Shown: positions 1 to 11,155 of the stretch, in pieces | Layout: every line of letters begins with the position of its first letter | Position numbering within the stretch: position 1 is the first letter of the stretch | Assembly: GCA_029210125.1 (NCBI GenBank) | Contig: JARGPR010000007.1 | Coordinates: forward strand, 41,008 to 105,007 | Direction of reading: 5' to 3' | Source: Pseudomonadales bacterium | GTDB lineage: Bacteria > Pseudomonadota > Gammaproteobacteria > Pseudomonadales > JAHRWD01 | Length of the DNA: 64,000 nt | The notes under the pieces: generated by a model | Told to the model about the DNA's origin: nothing | The model's database searches: none | Seen by the model: only the letters and a program-made list of their open reading frames with translations | Made by a program: the position numbers and the translations under genes

Positions 1-2
1 TT

Positions 3-1361
3 ATGGATGCATCAAATTTACTTAAACCTCTCCTGGCTACTGGCGAGTTACGCTGCATCGGTTCAACTACTCTCCAAGAATATCGCGGTATCTTTGAGAA
101 AGACCGGGCGCTTTCACGTCGGTTCCAGAAAATCGACGTGAAGGAACCAACCGTTGATGAAACATACAAAATATTAAAGGGTCTAAGAAGCAGCTTTGAG
201 GAACACCACAATATTCACTACACCGATGGTGCGCTGAAAGCCGCCTCAGAGCTATCAGCTAGGTATATCACAGATCGATTTTTACCAGATAAGGCAATTG
301 ATGTCATAGATGAAGCAGGTGCTTACCAAAATTTACAAAGCCCTAGCAAGCGGAAAAAACGGATTGGCATAACAGATGTTGAAAACATCGTAGCATCGAT
401 CGCGCGTATCCCACCAAAAAGTGTTTCCACGTCAGACAAAAAGGCACTATTCAAACTAGAGGAAAACCTCAAACGCGTGGTGTTTGGTCAGGATGATGCG
501 ATTGAAGCTTTAGATTCCGCAATGAAGCTATCTCGTTCCGGATTAAAGGCTGTAGAAAAACCTATCGGTTCCTTCCTGTTGTCTGGCCCCACCGGTGTGG
601 GTAAAACTGAGATTACACGGCAATTAGCTAGTGTACTTGGTATCGAATTAATTCGTTTTGATATGTCAGAGTATATGGAACGGCATACGGTTTCCCGTTT
701 AATTGGAGCGCCGCCAGGCTACGTTGGTTACGATCAAGGAGGCTTATTGACCGAAGCGGTCAATAAAAACCCTCATTCTGTGCTGCTATTGGACGAGATT
801 GAAAAGGCGCACCCTGATGTATTCAATATTCTGCTTCAGGTTATGGATCACGGTACTCTGACTGATAACAACGGGCGGAAAGCTGATTTCAGGAATGTCA
901 TTATTATTATGACCACCAATGCAGGAGCGCAGGAAGCCAGCCGCTCATCAGTCGGTTTCACCCATCAGGATCACTCTAGTGACTCGATGGAAAGTATCAA
1001 AAAGCTGTTTACTCCAGAGTTTAGAAACCGCCTGGATGGCATTATTCAATTTGGAACTCTGCCAGCGAAAGTGATTGAAACAATCGTCGATAAGTTTTTG
1101 GTTGAACTTCAGACCCAACTTGATGATAAAAAAGTCACGTTGGATGTGGATGATAAAGCTCGACGTTGGTTAGCTAAACATGGTTTTAGCGAAAAAATGG
1201 GAGCTAGGCCAATGCAAAGATTAATTCAGGAAAAGGTTAAGAAGCCTTTGGCGGAGGAAATTTTGTTTGGAACGCTTTCGGATAAGGGCGGCGTGGCCAA
1301 AATCAGCGTGAAAGCGGATGAGATCACGGTTTCAACGGTCGAGGCTGATAAAATTCATTAG
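3..1361 (+). CDS. clpA: ATP-dependent Clp protease ATP-binding subunit ClpA (5' end outside window)
   Basis: The visible 452 residues are the C-terminal part of a ClpA-type AAA+ unfoldase, which feeds substrates, including ClpS-delivered N-degron proteins, into ClpP in the cytoplasm. Seen: the end of the first AAA domain (STTLQEYRG, then sensor and arginine-finger region), a linker, and a full second AAA module with Walker A GPTGVGKT at 195-202 and Walker B LLLDEIEKAH at 261-270. A ClpP-docking tripeptide-like SVGF lies at 316-319, followed by the conserved FTPEFRNRLD segment and the C-terminal D2-small domain. ClpA is about 750 residues in E. coli, so some 300 residues lie upstream; the ATG at position 3 is internal, not the start. 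The gene converges on infA and ends at a shared terminator. The identity is secure. Confidence 0.96.
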   Translation: MDASNLLKPLLATGELRCIGSTTLQEYRGIFEKDRALSRRFQKIDVKEPTVDETYKILKGLRSSFEEHHNIHYTDGALKAASELSARYITDRFLPDKAIDVIDEAGAYQNLQSPSKRKKRIGITDVENIVASIARIPPKSVSTSDKKALFKLEENLKRVVFGQDDAIEALDSAMKLSRSGLKAVEKPIGSFLLSGPTGVGKTEITRQLASVLGIELIRFDMSEYMERHTVSRLIGAPPGYVGYDQGGLLTEAVNKNPHSVLLLDEIEKAHPDVFNILLQVMDHGTLTDNNGRKADFRNVIIIMTTNAGAQEASRSSVGFTHQDHSSDSMESIKKLFTPEFRNRLDGIIQFGTLPAKVIETIVDKFLVELQTQLDDKKVTLDVDDKARRWLAKHGFSEKMGARPMQRLIQEKVKKPLAEEILFGTLSDKGGVAKISVKADEITVSTVEADKIH

Positions 1362-1366
1362 TGCAT

Positions 1367-1394
1367 AAAAAAGGAGCTTCATAGCTCCTTTTTT
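1367..1394. terminator. Bidirectional intrinsic terminator between clpA and infA
   Basis: A perfect 12-bp inverted repeat has arms at 1367-1378 and 1383-1394 with a TCAT loop. The stem is GC-rich at the loop side, and A6 and T6 runs at its ends give a U-tract on either strand. It lies six bases after the clpA stop and about 35 bases after the infA stop, so it can end both convergent transcripts. Confidence 0.85.
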
Positions 1395-1428
1395 ATCTCG
1401 AAATATTCATTCAACACGTACAAACCTT

Positions 1429-1647
1429 CTAACGCTCTCGGTAAGTAATACGGCCTTTAGTTAAATCGTATGGTGTTAAGTCTACCCGGACACGATCTCC
1501 CGTAAGAATCCGGATATAGTTTTTTCTCATTTTCCCTGAGATGTGAGCGGTGACGATGTGACCATTCTCTAACTTAACCCGAAAGGTTGTGTTGGGGAGG
1601 GTATCAATAACCTCTCCTTCCATTTCGATTGACTCTTCTTTAGCCAT
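1429..1647 (-). CDS. infA: Translation initiation factor IF-1
   Basis: This 72-residue single OB-fold protein is colinear with E. coli IF-1 along its whole length ([11 protein letters not shown] at the start, [12 protein letters not shown] in the middle, [14 protein letters not shown] at the end). IF-1 binds the 30S A site with IF-2 and IF-3 during initiation. Its ATG lies inside the last codons of bpt (8-base overlap), so the two are translationally coupled. Placement beside clpA and the bpt/aat transferases is a common arrangement in gammaproteobacteria. Confidence 0.97.
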   Translation of the reverse strand: MAKEESIEMEGEVIDTLPNTTFRVKLENGHIVTAHISGKMRKNYIRILTGDRVRVDLTPYDLTKGRITYRER

Positions 1648-2413
1648 TAAATTTAATACCTTCCAATAAGAATACTATGCAGTAATTTGGTGGGGGATTC
1701 TGCCTGATTTTTTGACAAGAAGCAAAAAAGTCTACAGATAACTCCAATGGTCTGAATTGGGTTTTATAGCTCATCTTGTCACAGTTTTTTATCCAATAGC
1801 CCAGATATAGGTATGGTAGTTTGTTCTGTCGGCAACATTCAATTTGCCAGAGGATTGCGAGACGCCCCAAACTCCGATCGGACATTTCAGGCTCAAAAAA
1901 TGTATATACCGCTGAAAAACCATCATTTAACCAATCCATAACAGCCACGGCAATCAACTCACCCCTTAGCCGAAAAGTGACATATTTCGTGATACTTAAT
2001 CCATCAACTAAAAAACCCTGGTACTGTTCGCGAGTGGCAGGGTACATATCGCCATCGCTATGTCGTATCTCTATATAGCGAGCATATAACTCGAAACTTT
2101 CGTCATTATCAATCGTATCAACCCAAGCTATTTCTAAATCTTCATTTCGCTTTATTGCACGGCGGAACGATCGCTTTGGTGTAAATGCTTGTACTGGAAC
2201 TCGTACCGGGATACATGCCTGGCATGTAAGACAATTGGGGCGATAAATGTGTGAGCCACTGCGCCTGAAGCCATGCTCCGAAAGCATGGTCGCCTGGGTG
2301 CGGTCTAACTGGTGTTCAGGATCCATAAAAATGGTAACAGCCTGCAGATCATCAAGATAACTGCAGGGATGGGGGAGGGTGGAGTAAAACTTTATTTCCG
2401 ATTGTTCAGTCAT
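1640..2413 (-). CDS. bpt: Aspartate/glutamate leucyltransferase (Bpt/Ate family)
   Basis: This protein transfers leucine from Leu-tRNA to N-terminal Asp or Glu, making substrates for ClpS-ClpAP (established for the Vibrio enzyme). The 257 residues match the usual family length. Seen: the N-terminal LPHPCSYL motif with C17, the [16 protein letters not shown] block with C61, C64 and C67, and the C-terminal GNAT-like half ending in [17 protein letters not shown], typical of the family. The gene follows aat by 37 bases and overlaps infA by 8 bases. With aat and the convergent clpA it forms an N-degron targeting set. Confidence 0.93.
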   Translation of the reverse strand: MTEQSEIKFYSTLPHPCSYLDDLQAVTIFMDPEHQLDRTQATMLSEHGFRRSGSHIYRPNCLTCQACIPVRVPVQAFTPKRSFRRAIKRNEDLEIAWVDTIDNDESFELYARYIEIRHSDGDMYPATREQYQGFLVDGLSITKYVTFRLRGELIAVAVMDWLNDGFSAVYTFFEPEMSDRSLGRLAILWQIECCRQNKLPYLYLGYWIKNCDKMSYKTQFRPLELSVDFFASCQKIRQNPPPNYCIVFLLEGIKFNG

Positions 2414-2450
2414 ACAGTTTATTTGTTTGGGATAGAAGGTGAACCGTTAT

Positions 2451-3167
2451 TCAAATCCACGCTAGTGGGCTTACCTGAAGGTTTACATTTTCCTCCAGTG
2501 TAGTCACAAATGTTTCTCGTGGCAGTTCGATAGCGCCGAGACTTGTTAGGTGCGGATTAGAGACCTGGCAATCGATCAGATAGTAACCCCAATCTTTGAG
2601 CCAGCTTACCAGTGTCGCGAATGCGACCTTAGAGGCATCGGTCGAACGACTAAACATAGATTCGCCAAAAAATACCCTCCCTATTGCAAGCCCATACAAA
2701 CCGCCCACCAGCTTGCCATCTGCCCAGCACTCGATTGAATGGGCAACACCAAGCATATAAAGCTGCCGATACGCTGAAATCATATCGGCTGTAATCCAGG
2801 TATCTATCTGATCTTTACGGGGTTCTGCACAGGCCCTAATAACTTGTTCGAAAGCCCTATCGAAACTGACATCATATAGTTGTTTACGTATTGTTTTAGC
2901 TAGGCTGCGTGATGCTTTAAATTGATTAGGGTAGATCACGCTGCGGGGGTTCGGTGACCACCATAGGATGGGTTGACCCTGTTCAAACCAGGGAAAAATC
3001 CCCTGCTGATATGCCGACTGAATTCGTTCAGGCGACAGATCACCTCCGGCAGCCAACAGTCCATTGGGTTCCTCAAGCGCTTCATCTAGCTCAGGAAATG
3101 CTTGAGGATCCTCGTTTAAGAACGGTAAGTATATAGTTTCGTTCCGATCGTTCACCTTAGATAGCAA
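2451..3167 (-). CDS. aat: Leucyl/phenylalanyl-tRNA--protein transferase
   Basis: This enzyme adds Leu or Phe to N-terminal Lys, Arg or some Met to create primary N-degrons. Seen: the family signatures NGLLAAGGDLSPERI, QGIFPWF, WWSPNPRSV, then GGLYGLAIGRVFFGESMFS and the C-terminal LIDCQVSNPHLTSLGA. At 238 residues it is a little longer than typical because the frame opens at a TTG. A GTG five codons in (around 3155) is an equally reasonable start, and neither has a strong ribosome binding site. It sits 30 bases after trxB and 37 bases before bpt, probably in one transcript. Confidence 0.93.
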   Translation of the reverse strand: MLSKVNDRNETIYLPFLNEDPQAFPELDEALEEPNGLLAAGGDLSPERIQSAYQQGIFPWFEQGQPILWWSPNPRSVIYPNQFKASRSLAKTIRKQLYDVSFDRAFEQVIRACAEPRKDQIDTWITADMISAYRQLYMLGVAHSIECWADGKLVGGLYGLAIGRVFFGESMFSRSTDASKVAFATLVSWLKDWGYYLIDCQVSNPHLTSLGAIELPRETFVTTLEENVNLQVSPLAWI

Positions 3168-3197
3168 TCTATATTCAATAGGATTCGGGTTTGGCGG

Positions 3198-4175
<978 letters not shown>

Positions 4176-4217
4176 TTATGGATCATTCGTTCGGCAAAAA
4201 CAAAATCATCTATTTAA

Positions 4218-4233
4218 CATAATATATATTATG
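4218..4233. promoter_or_regulatory. AT-rich 16-bp perfect palindrome upstream of trxB
   Basis: CATAATATATATTATG is fully self-complementary and sits between the stop of the Sel1-repeat gene and the trxB start (both minus strand). It contains TATAAT-like hexamers on both strands, so it may simply be a -10 region, or a site for a dimeric regulator. No regulator gene is adjacent. The structure is seen directly; its role is a guess. Confidence 0.3.
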
Positions 4234-4238
4234 CGAAG

Positions 4239-4865
4239 TTATGGTTTAGATGGATAGAGCCGGTCTAGTATTGACTCGGCCTGCTTCGTAGCCATGGATA
4301 TCTGACTATCTGAAAGCTGGGTTCGCATTTCATTGAGAATGTTCTCAGCCATATCACCGGCGCGATGCACAGCTACCTTTACCCAAGTATACCCAAGCGT
4401 TTTATCCTCAGGGACTCCTATCCCATCAAAGTACATGATGCCAACGTTGATTTGGGCACCTGCTACCCGTTGGTTTGCCGCTTTTTTGTACCAGTTGAAT
4501 GCGCGTTCCTTATTAACGTCTACACCTAATCCAAAATCATAAAGTTCCCCCATGGTATGTTCCGCCCCAGGATTCCCCTGTGCAGCTGATTTCGCAATCC
4601 ATGCTCGGGTTTTTGCGTAGTCAACTGGGACCTCTTTATAACCAAAGTAATAGAGGCTACCGTATTGGAGTTGAGCTTCAGCATCTCCGGTATTAGCGGC
4701 TAACAGGCAACTGTTTTGCGCCTTTTTGAAATCTTTATATTTTAGGTCCAATAGACATTGCTGAACCTGCTGATCATTAGCATTAGCTACGAGCGAAACG
4801 GCGAGCGCCACAATCCCAATAGCTAACGTTTTATGCCTACGATGGTTTATTTTTTTTATCATCAT
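4239..4865 (-). CDS. Secreted Sel1-like repeat protein
   Basis: This 208-residue protein has a probable signal peptide (basic N-terminus, hydrophobic AIGIVALAVSLV, then ANAN near residue 30). About three Sel1-like repeats follow, beginning near residues 60 (GDAEAQLQYGSLYYFG), 97 (GNPGAEHTMGELYDFG) and 132 (VAGAQINVGIMYFDG). C37 and C53 could form a disulfide in the periplasm. Sel1 repeats are alpha-solenoid protein-binding modules; no enzymatic motif is visible and the partner is unknown. It stands alone between sthA (downstream end at 5006) and trxB. Stationary-phase or envelope-stress roles are known for some family members, but nothing here points to one. Confidence 0.75.
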   Translation of the reverse strand: MMIKKINHRRHKTLAIGIVALAVSLVANANDQQVQQCLLDLKYKDFKKAQNSCLLAANTGDAEAQLQYGSLYYFGYKEVPVDYAKTRAWIAKSAAQGNPGAEHTMGELYDFGLGVDVNKERAFNWYKKAANQRVAGAQINVGIMYFDGIGVPEDKTLGYTWVKVAVHRAGDMAENILNEMRTQLSDSQISMATKQAESILDRLYPSKP

Positions 4866-5005
4866 TAGCTCCTCTTTTAATAGGTGGGTTATAAACTTGT
4901 ATGAGAGCCGTTAGAAGTCGTTACAGGCGTAGTGCGATAACAATATCTCAATCGGACTATTTTTGATTTATTCAGTAGGCAAGGAATAATAATCCACCCG
5001 TTATA

Positions 5006-6400
5006 TCAAACCAACCTGTTTAGTCCGTCCAAAGCAGCCACTCGGTATGCTTCGGCCATTGTGGGATAGTTAAAGGTCGTATTGGTGAAATACCTAATGG
5101 TGTTTGCGTCGTCTTTTTGGTTCATTATGGCTTGGCCAATATGGATGATTTCTGCGGCACGGTCACCAAAACAATGAATTCCAAGCAGAGCATGGCTTTC
5201 AACATGAAAGAGGAGTTTAAGCATACCAACCGTCTCACCTGCGATTTGAGCGCGGGCGGTGTTTTTGAACAGCGCCCTACCCACTTCGTATGGAATTTTT
5301 TGGGCGGTAAGTTCCTCTTCAGTGGCTCCAACCGAACTTATTTCCGGGATGGTATAAATACCATTAGCGACATCAGTAACGAAATAACTTTCACCGTTAT
5401 CAAGGATAGCATTTGAACTGGAGCAGCCCTGATCATAAGCTGCGCTGGCGAGGCTAGGCCAACCAACTACATCACCCGCCGCATAAATGTTAGGCACAGA
5501 TGTTTGGTATTGATCATTAACTTCCAGTCGTCCCCGCCCGTCCCCGCAGAGTCCAACATTTTCTAAGCCCAGGCTACGAGTATTACCGGTCCGGCCATTG
5601 CACCAAAGTATTGCATCTGCCTTTAGTCGTTTCCCGGACTTGAGATCAAGGTACGCAAACCGATCATCTGCTGATATATGTTCATATTCTTCGTTCAAGC
5701 GAAGCATCACACCATTGTCTCGAAGGTGATAACTCAGTGCATCACCAATTTCATCATCTAAAAAAGACAGCAACTCATTGTGGCTGGTTACCAGATCAAC
5801 CTTGACGCCAAGGCCAGCAAAAATCGAGGCGTACTCGCAGCCGATAACCCCTGCGCCATATATAATCAAGTTTCTAGGCGTATGGCTAAGGTTGAGAATA
5901 GTATCGCTGTCGTAAATGCGGGGGTTGCTAAAATCAACATCATCGGGTCTGTAGGGTGACGACCCAGTCGCAATAATAAAATCCTTCGCACGAAGTGTTT
6001 CATTTCCCCGGGTAGGTTCCTGTACCTCGATATGATTTTCGTCGATAAAGCGTGCCTGGCCGAAAAATAGATCAACGCGGTTCCTACTATAAAACTCTGT
6101 GCGCAATGTCACTTGTTTGGCGATGACTTGTTCGGCATTTTTTAATACCCGCGGGAATGAAAACCAACGAGGTTCACCAACATCACGAAACATCGGGTTA
6201 GTATTAAACTCGATGATCTGCTTTACCGAATGCCGCAGTGCTTTGGATGGAATGGTGCCCTTGTGTGTACAGGCACCGCCAACGCCATCATAGGCTTCTA
6301 CCATAGCAACACGTTTACCGTATTTTGCTGCGTTCATAGCAGCACCTTCACCCGCCGGCCCGCTACCGATAATTACTACATCATATTCGGATGCTGACAT
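5006..6400 (-). CDS. sthA: Soluble pyridine nucleotide transhydrogenase (Si-specific)
   Basis: This FAD enzyme re-oxidises NADPH with NAD+ in the cytoplasm without using proton-motive force. Seen: the FAD motif [11 protein letters not shown] (10-20), then [18 protein letters not shown]. Here the second Cys of the CxxxxC redox pair in related disulfide reductases is replaced by Thr (C44, T49), the hallmark separating SthA from lipoamide dehydrogenase. A second nucleotide fold contains [14 protein letters not shown] and the C-terminal dimer domain is complete. The 464 residues match the E. coli enzyme. It lies 79 bases downstream of nqrM and may be read through from the nqr operon, which would put two NAD(P)H-balancing activities together. 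Confidence 0.95.
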   Translation of the reverse strand: MSASEYDVVIIGSGPAGEGAAMNAAKYGKRVAMVEAYDGVGGACTHKGTIPSKALRHSVKQIIEFNTNPMFRDVGEPRWFSFPRVLKNAEQVIAKQVTLRTEFYSRNRVDLFFGQARFIDENHIEVQEPTRGNETLRAKDFIIATGSSPYRPDDVDFSNPRIYDSDTILNLSHTPRNLIIYGAGVIGCEYASIFAGLGVKVDLVTSHNELLSFLDDEIGDALSYHLRDNGVMLRLNEEYEHISADDRFAYLDLKSGKRLKADAILWCNGRTGNTRSLGLENVGLCGDGRGRLEVNDQYQTSVPNIYAAGDVVGWPSLASAAYDQGCSSSNAILDNGESYFVTDVANGIYTIPEISSVGATEEELTAQKIPYEVGRALFKNTARAQIAGETVGMLKLLFHVESHALLGIHCFGDRAAEIIHIGQAIMNQKDDANTIRYFTNTTFNYPTMAEAYRVAALDGLNRLV

Positions 6401-6479
6401 TATTAATCTTTCCCCTTTTTAAAATACGAAAGTTAAGCGCGAGTACTGTACAAGTTAGCCTTAAAATAGTGCGGCTTCT

Positions 6480-6716
6480 TTAGTGTTTGGTAGCGTCGTA
6501 AGTTTGGCTAGTACTCATACTTGCCGGTAGGTATTGTCGTTGTTCAGTTTCTTCACATTTATTCGGGTCGCCGCCACATAACGAACAGCTGCCCTGCTCC
6601 AGCGCATTGATACCGCCACAGGAACCCTTAATAGGTTCTCGTCCCATGATTACACCTATCGACATGAGCAAAACTAAAATAAATACAACAATGATAGTGA
6701 AAAACAGTGTCGCCAT
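6480..6716 (-). CDS. nqrM: Na+-NQR maturation factor NqrM
   Basis: This 78-residue protein has one N-terminal membrane helix (residues about 3-24) and four cysteines, C33, C44, C47 and C54, in GSCGG...GSCSLCGGDPNKCEE. That is the DUF539/NqrM pattern. NqrM is required for assembly of active Na+-NQR, probably by delivering iron for the Cys-ligated centre in NqrD/NqrE. It follows apbE by 34 bases at the end of the nqr operon, as in Vibrio and Pseudomonas-type operons. Confidence 0.93.
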   Translation of the reverse strand: MATLFFTIIVVFILVLLMSIGVIMGREPIKGSCGGINALEQGSCSLCGGDPNKCEETEQRQYLPASMSTSQTYDATKH

Positions 6717-6750
6717 ACTGGACTCCTAATTGGAATAGTAATCGATGCCT

Positions 6751-7794
6751 TCAATGCGGCTTAGTCTGGTTATCTACAATGTCGCGAAAGGAATCTGTCA
6801 TTAATTGCTGATACCCATCGTTTTCTCGGACTAGGAAATAAGCCGCAAGTTTCGATTCTACAGCTAATTCGAAACCACGTTTGGGACCCAAAACGCTCAT
6901 TGCGGTTGCTAATGCATCTGCTTCAGCGCAGGATCGAGAGACAACGGTGACGGATGCCAAATTATGTTCTACAGGTTTACCCGTTAGCGGGTTTATCGTA
7001 TGGGAATATCGTTTTCCTTCAACTTCAAAAAAATTCCGATAGTCTCCTGAGGTAGCGATGGACGCATTGTCTATTGCGATCGCCTGTCGCGCGCCCGAGC
7101 GAATAACAGAGGGCGTTTCGATGCCGATACGCCAACGTTGCCCTGCTCTATTTGTACCTTTTACCCTGATTTCACCGCCAACTTCAACCAAATAATTTTC
7201 AATATTATGTGTATCTAATAGTTTTGCAACTTGATCAACCCCGTACCCTTTGGCAATAGCAGAAAGGTCTATCTCAACGTCTTGCAGTTTTTCCAATGCC
7301 GGTGGATTGTCGGTAATTTGAATTTTGTCGAACCCGACTTTATCGAGCGCTCTTTGAATATCGTTGGCAGAGGGAAGTTTGTTTTGTTTAAACTCAGGTC
7401 CAAACCCCCATAGTTGAACTATGGGAGAAACGGTTATATCAAAAGCGCCGTTACTGAGTGTATATATCAACTTAGATAATTGAATGACTTCAAGAGTCTG
7501 TTTATCAATTATTACCGACTCGTCAATGGCTGCCCGATTAAAACGGGTTACATCAGAATTCGGTTTATAGGTCGACATCAACTTATCGACCTGATCCAGA
7601 GTAGTAAAAATCTGATTTTCGATATAAGTTTGCTCTATTTCTCGAGGCAAATCAGCAATCTTAATTTGATATCGCGTGCCCATCGTCGAACCAGAAAATT
7701 CGGCTGAAACCGGGCGTTGATAAAGCAAAAAAAAGGCTACTCCTAGCAGCAACAATCCTGTTGCAAAAGGTAGTAGCCTTTTATTGTTATCCAT
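6751..7794 (-). CDS. apbE: FAD:protein FMN transferase ApbE
   Basis: ApbE attaches FMN through a phosphoester to Thr in NqrB and NqrC at the periplasmic side. Seen: an N-terminal hydrophobic anchor (about residues 8-26) without a lipobox Cys, then GSTMGTRYQIKI, the flavin-site ATSGDYRNFF, HTINPLTGKPV, and the metal-binding CAEADALATAMSVLGP. I prefer the ATG at 7794 (347 residues), just after the nqrF stop. An in-frame TTG at 7809 overlaps that stop by 4 bases and would add five residues. Its position between nqrF and nqrM fits its known substrates encoded upstream. Confidence 0.94.
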   Translation of the reverse strand: MDNNKRLLPFATGLLLLGVAFFLLYQRPVSAEFSGSTMGTRYQIKIADLPREIEQTYIENQIFTTLDQVDKLMSTYKPNSDVTRFNRAAIDESVIIDKQTLEVIQLSKLIYTLSNGAFDITVSPIVQLWGFGPEFKQNKLPSANDIQRALDKVGFDKIQITDNPPALEKLQDVEIDLSAIAKGYGVDQVAKLLDTHNIENYLVEVGGEIRVKGTNRAGQRWRIGIETPSVIRSGARQAIAIDNASIATSGDYRNFFEVEGKRYSHTINPLTGKPVEHNLASVTVVSRSCAEADALATAMSVLGPKRGFELAVESKLAAYFLVRENDGYQQLMTDSFRDIVDNQTKPH

Positions 7795-7805
7795 CAGTTG
7801 AACTA

Positions 7806-9035
7806 TCAACCACCAAAGTCGTCGAGAAGAATATTCTCAGGTTCTACACCAAGATCCTCAAGCATGTTGATAACAGCTGCGGTCATGGGTGGTGGACCAC
7901 ACATGTAAAACTCACAGTCTTCCGGAGCTTCGTGTTGGTTCAGATAGTTATCGTATAGCACGTTGTGAATAAACCCAGTCAGGCCCGTCCAGTTATCTTC
8001 TGGTTGCGGGTCAGACAGTGCAACATGCCACTCGAAGTTATCATATTTTTCAGCCAGTGCATCGAATTCCTCGGCATAGAACATCTCCTTGAGACTTCGT
8101 GCACCATACCAGTACGAGATTTTACGAGTAGAATTCAGCCGTAAAAGTTGGTCAAAAATGTGCGATCGTAACGGAGCCATACCAGCACCACCACCTACAA
8201 ACACCATCTCTTCCTGGGTATCTTTCGCAAAGAATTCTCCGAAAGGCCCAAACACGTTTACCTTATCACCGGGTTTAAGCTTGAAAAGGTATGACGACAT
8301 CTTACCTGCAGGCAAACCGGTGGTACCAGGAGGTGGTGATGCAATTCGAATATTAAATTTAATAATCCCCTTTTCTTCAGGGTAGTTTGCCATCGAATAG
8401 GCACGAATCGTTGGTTCATTAACTTTAGATTCGTTTTCGAAAACTTTAAATCGCTCCCAGTCACCTTTGTACTGATCATCAACATCAATTTCGGTGTACT
8501 TCATTTCGTAGGGTGGGATTTCCAGTTGAACATAACCGCCCGCTCGAAAATCAACGTCTTCGCCTTCTGGTAGAACTAGCACTAGCTCCTTAATAAAGGT
8601 AGCTACGTTATCGTTGGACCCAACTGTACATTCCCAATTTTTTACGCCAAAAACTTCTTCGGGGACTTCGATTTTCATGTCTTGCTTTACTGCGACCTGG
8701 CAAGCCAAGCGCACATGATCACGAGCTTCCCGTTTTGAAATATGAGCTTCCTCAGTCGGCAGAATACTACCGCCACCTTCGTTTATTTTCACACGGCATT
8801 GACCGCAGCTACCGCCACCACCGCATGCAGAGGGTACAAACAGTCCTGCAGCAGCTAAGGATTGCATCAACTTTCCGCCTGACTCACTGACAATATCTTT
8901 GTCGTCATTCACGTTAATGGTGACGTCTCCACCACTAACCAAGCTTCGTCGAGCAAGTAAAATAATAACTACAAGCAACATGACGATGGCAGTGAACATA
9001 CCCACACCACCAAAAATTACACCTGTATCAACCAT
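7806..9035 (-). CDS. nqrF: Na+-translocating NADH-quinone reductase subunit F
   Basis: NqrF is the NADH-oxidising entry subunit. Seen in order: one N-terminal membrane helix (about 7-29); a plant-type [2Fe-2S] ferredoxin domain with ligands C71, C77, C80 and C112; the FAD-binding RAYS at 211-214; a nucleotide-binding [12 protein letters not shown]; and a C-terminal MCGPPPMT with the usual DDFGG end. The 409 residues equal the family length. It is separated from nqrE by 62 bases, the largest internal gap of the operon. Confidence 0.97.
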   Translation of the reverse strand: MVDTGVIFGGVGMFTAIVMLLVVIILLARRSLVSGGDVTINVNDDKDIVSESGGKLMQSLAAAGLFVPSACGGGGSCGQCRVKINEGGGSILPTEEAHISKREARDHVRLACQVAVKQDMKIEVPEEVFGVKNWECTVGSNDNVATFIKELVLVLPEGEDVDFRAGGYVQLEIPPYEMKYTEIDVDDQYKGDWERFKVFENESKVNEPTIRAYSMANYPEEKGIIKFNIRIASPPPGTTGLPAGKMSSYLFKLKPGDKVNVFGPFGEFFAKDTQEEMVFVGGGAGMAPLRSHIFDQLLRLNSTRKISYWYGARSLKEMFYAEEFDALAEKYDNFEWHVALSDPQPEDNWTGLTGFIHNVLYDNYLNQHEAPEDCEFYMCGPPPMTAAVINMLEDLGVEPENILLDDFGG

Positions 9036-9097
9036 CTAAAGAGCCTTTTATAAAAAACGGTTTTTGTTAAAGAGCCTCAAGTAATCCTTTGAATTAC

Positions 9098-9706
9098 TTA
9101 TAACGAGATACCACCAAAGGACATAAACCCAAGGGACATAAGGCCTACAGTTATAAACGTGATACCGAGGCCCTCTAAACCTTTAGGTACATCGCTATAC
9201 TTAAGTTTTTCCCGAACACCCGCCAAAGCAACAATGGCCAGAGCCCAGCCGACACCCGCGCCGATACCGTAAATCAAACTTTCTGAAAAATCATAATCTC
9301 GTTCAACCATAAATAGCGATGCACCGAGAATGGCACAGTTCACAGTAATTAAGGGCAGGAAGACACCGAGAGCGTTGTACAACGCCGGTACATATTTATC
9401 CAAAAACATTTCGAGAATTTGGACAATCGCTGCAATCACGCCGATATAACTTAAGAACCCAAGAAAACTCAGATCGACATCTGGATAACCAGCCCATGTT
9501 AATGCACCTGGCTCCAAAAGGTATTTGAAAATAAGATTATTGACAGGAACCGTAATAGCTTGGACAACAATTACAGCAATACCAAGACCAATGGCCGCAT
9601 CGACTTTTTTCGATAGCGCAATGAACGTACACATTCCCAAAAAGAATGCCAAGGCCATATTTTCAACAAAAATAGCCTGAATAAAAATTGCGATTAGCTG
9701 TTCCAT
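9098..9706 (-). CDS. nqrE: Na+-translocating NADH-quinone reductase subunit E
   Basis: NqrE is an integral membrane subunit of 202 residues with six predicted helices and an inverted topology relative to NqrD. The conserved C26 ([12 protein letters not shown]) and C124 ([10 protein letters not shown]) are present; with the equivalents in NqrD they ligate the intramembrane iron-sulfur centre. The gene is separated from nqrD by only 3 bases. A 7-bp hairpin overlaps its stop codon (arms 9079-9085 and 9093-9099). Confidence 0.97.
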   Translation of the reverse strand: MEQLIAIFIQAIFVENMALAFFLGMCTFIALSKKVDAAIGLGIAVIVVQAITVPVNNLIFKYLLEPGALTWAGYPDVDLSFLGFLSYIGVIAAIVQILEMFLDKYVPALYNALGVFLPLITVNCAILGASLFMVERDYDFSESLIYGIGAGVGWALAIVALAGVREKLKYSDVPKGLEGLGITFITVGLMSLGFMSFGGISL

Positions 9707-9709
9707 TGG

Positions 9710-10381
9710 TTACACCTCCTGAGCGCGAGAATTGGGTGCAAGCTTATATTCAGTTTCTTCAACCTGCTCTGTCTTCCACTCACGAAGTACCCAAATCAAG
9801 AAGCCAATGATAAAAAATGAACTTGGTGGGAGTAGCAATAGGCCGTTACTAACATACCAACCACCGTTAGTAATGAGCGGCAGAATTTCAAACCCCAAAA
9901 GAGTCCCGGAACCGAAGAGTTCTCGTATAGTACCTACAAGTATCAACACAATGCTGTAGCCAAGCCCATTTCCAATACCATCCATAAAACTGCTGATGGG
10001 ACCGTTTTTCATGGCAAAGGCTTCAGCGCGGCCCATTACAATACAATTAGTAATAATTAGGCCTACAAAAACACTCAGCTTTTTCGAAGTTTCAAATGCG
10101 TACGCCTGCAGAATCTGATCAACAACAATTACCAACGATGCAATAATTGTCATTTGAACAATGATTCGAATACTATTCGGAATCTGGTTTCGAACAATGG
10201 AAACAAGCAGGTTGGAAAACGCGGTAACCGAAGTCAAAGCGATTGACATAACCAACGCTACACTCAGGCTTGATGTAACTGCAAGTGCGGAACATATACC
10301 TAAAATCTGCAACCCGATAGGGTTATTCAGGAATATAGGCCCCAACAATAACTCTTTGTAATTTTGAGTTTCTTCAGACAT
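9710..10381 (-). CDS. nqrD: Na+-translocating NADH-quinone reductase subunit D
   Basis: NqrD is a 223-residue polytopic subunit homologous to NqrE and RnfE. The conserved C30 ([13 protein letters not shown]) and C113 ([16 protein letters not shown]) are the expected cluster ligands. A strong GGAGG lies shortly before the ATG, and the spacing to nqrC is 6 bases, consistent with tight operon translation. Confidence 0.97.
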   Translation of the reverse strand: MSEETQNYKELLLGPIFLNNPIGLQILGICSALAVTSSLSVALVMSIALTSVTAFSNLLVSIVRNQIPNSIRIIVQMTIIASLVIVVDQILQAYAFETSKKLSVFVGLIITNCIVMGRAEAFAMKNGPISSFMDGIGNGLGYSIVLILVGTIRELFGSGTLLGFEILPLITNGGWYVSNGLLLLPPSSFFIIGFLIWVLREWKTEQVEETEYKLAPNSRAQEV

Positions 10382-10387
10382 CAGTCA

Positions 10388-11155
10388 TTACCCTCCTTTA
10401 TTAAGTTGTGCGAGGAATGGACCGTACCCACCTTCGCTGAGCCAATAATGAACTAGGTTATCTACACCTCTGGTTGTCAAGGTTGCGCCAGATAACCCGT
10501 CAATTTTATGAATTGAATCAGCTAGTTCTGGATTATTTTTTCCCTTCGTAACTTGAATCGCTAAATCACCGCTTTGGTTATACAGTTTTTTCCCAGGCCA
10601 TTGTGCTTTCCAGCGGGGGTTATCGATTTCTCCACCCAATCCCGGTGTTTCCGTATGGGAATAGAAACCAAGCCCTGCAACAGTATTTAGATCACCCTCA
10701 AGTGCCAAAAAGCCATACAGGGTGGACCAAAGTCCATATCCGTGAATAGGCAACACAATAGTATCGATCTCTTGATCCTTTTCAAGGATATAGACAATTG
10801 CACGATTGGCACGCCTATTGATCTTTGCCAAGTCATCTTTCTTAGAAAGCGCGGTAGATAAGGCGGGGTTCTTAGCCTCTTTGCGTGAATCAATCGTTGA
10901 TGGATCAACATCAAGATATGCGCCACTGTCTAAATCTACGACCTTAGCGGTAAAACGGCTGAATAGCTGATCTACATCAGCACCCTTCTCCATCATGCCC
11001 GCAGCCGCAAGAACATTAATTTTTCTTTCTAGCTCTTTATTCGCTTCCTGCTTCGGTTTCAATATCACCGCAGCCGATGAAACGATAACAGCGCAGACGA
11101 TACATAGAACAAAAGCTACTATCAGTGTCTGGGATACAGTTTCCTTCTTAGCCAT
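10388..11155 (-). CDS. nqrC: Na+-translocating NADH-quinone reductase subunit C
   Basis: NqrC has a single N-terminal membrane helix and a large periplasmic domain carrying covalent FMN. The flavinylation motif SGAT is present; with the start I choose, the acceptor is T225, the same number as in Vibrio cholerae NqrC. I chose the ATG at 11155 (255 residues) because GGAGG lies about 10 bases upstream. A TTG three codons earlier would sit directly against that GGAGG. The start overlaps the nqrB stop by 8 bases, suggesting coupling. Alpha/beta FMN-binding domain landmarks include [17 protein letters not shown]. Confidence 0.97.
   Translation of the reverse strand: MAKKETVSQTLIVAFVLCIVCAVIVSSAAVILKPKQEANKELERKINVLAAAGMMEKGADVDQLFSRFTAKVVDLDSGAYLDVDPSTIDSRKEAKNPALSTALSKKDDLAKINRRANRAIVYILEKDQEIDTIVLPIHGYGLWSTLYGFLALEGDLNTVAGLGFYSHTETPGLGGEIDNPRWKAQWPGKKLYNQSGDLAIQVTKGKNNPELADSIHKIDGLSGATLTTRGVDNLVHYWLSEGGYGPFLAQLNKGG

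Noticed and set aside
9037..9077. Repeated TAAAGAGCCT between nqrF and nqrE (9037-9046 and 9068-9077)
   Set aside because: Short 10-base coincidence in a small gap; no other support for function.
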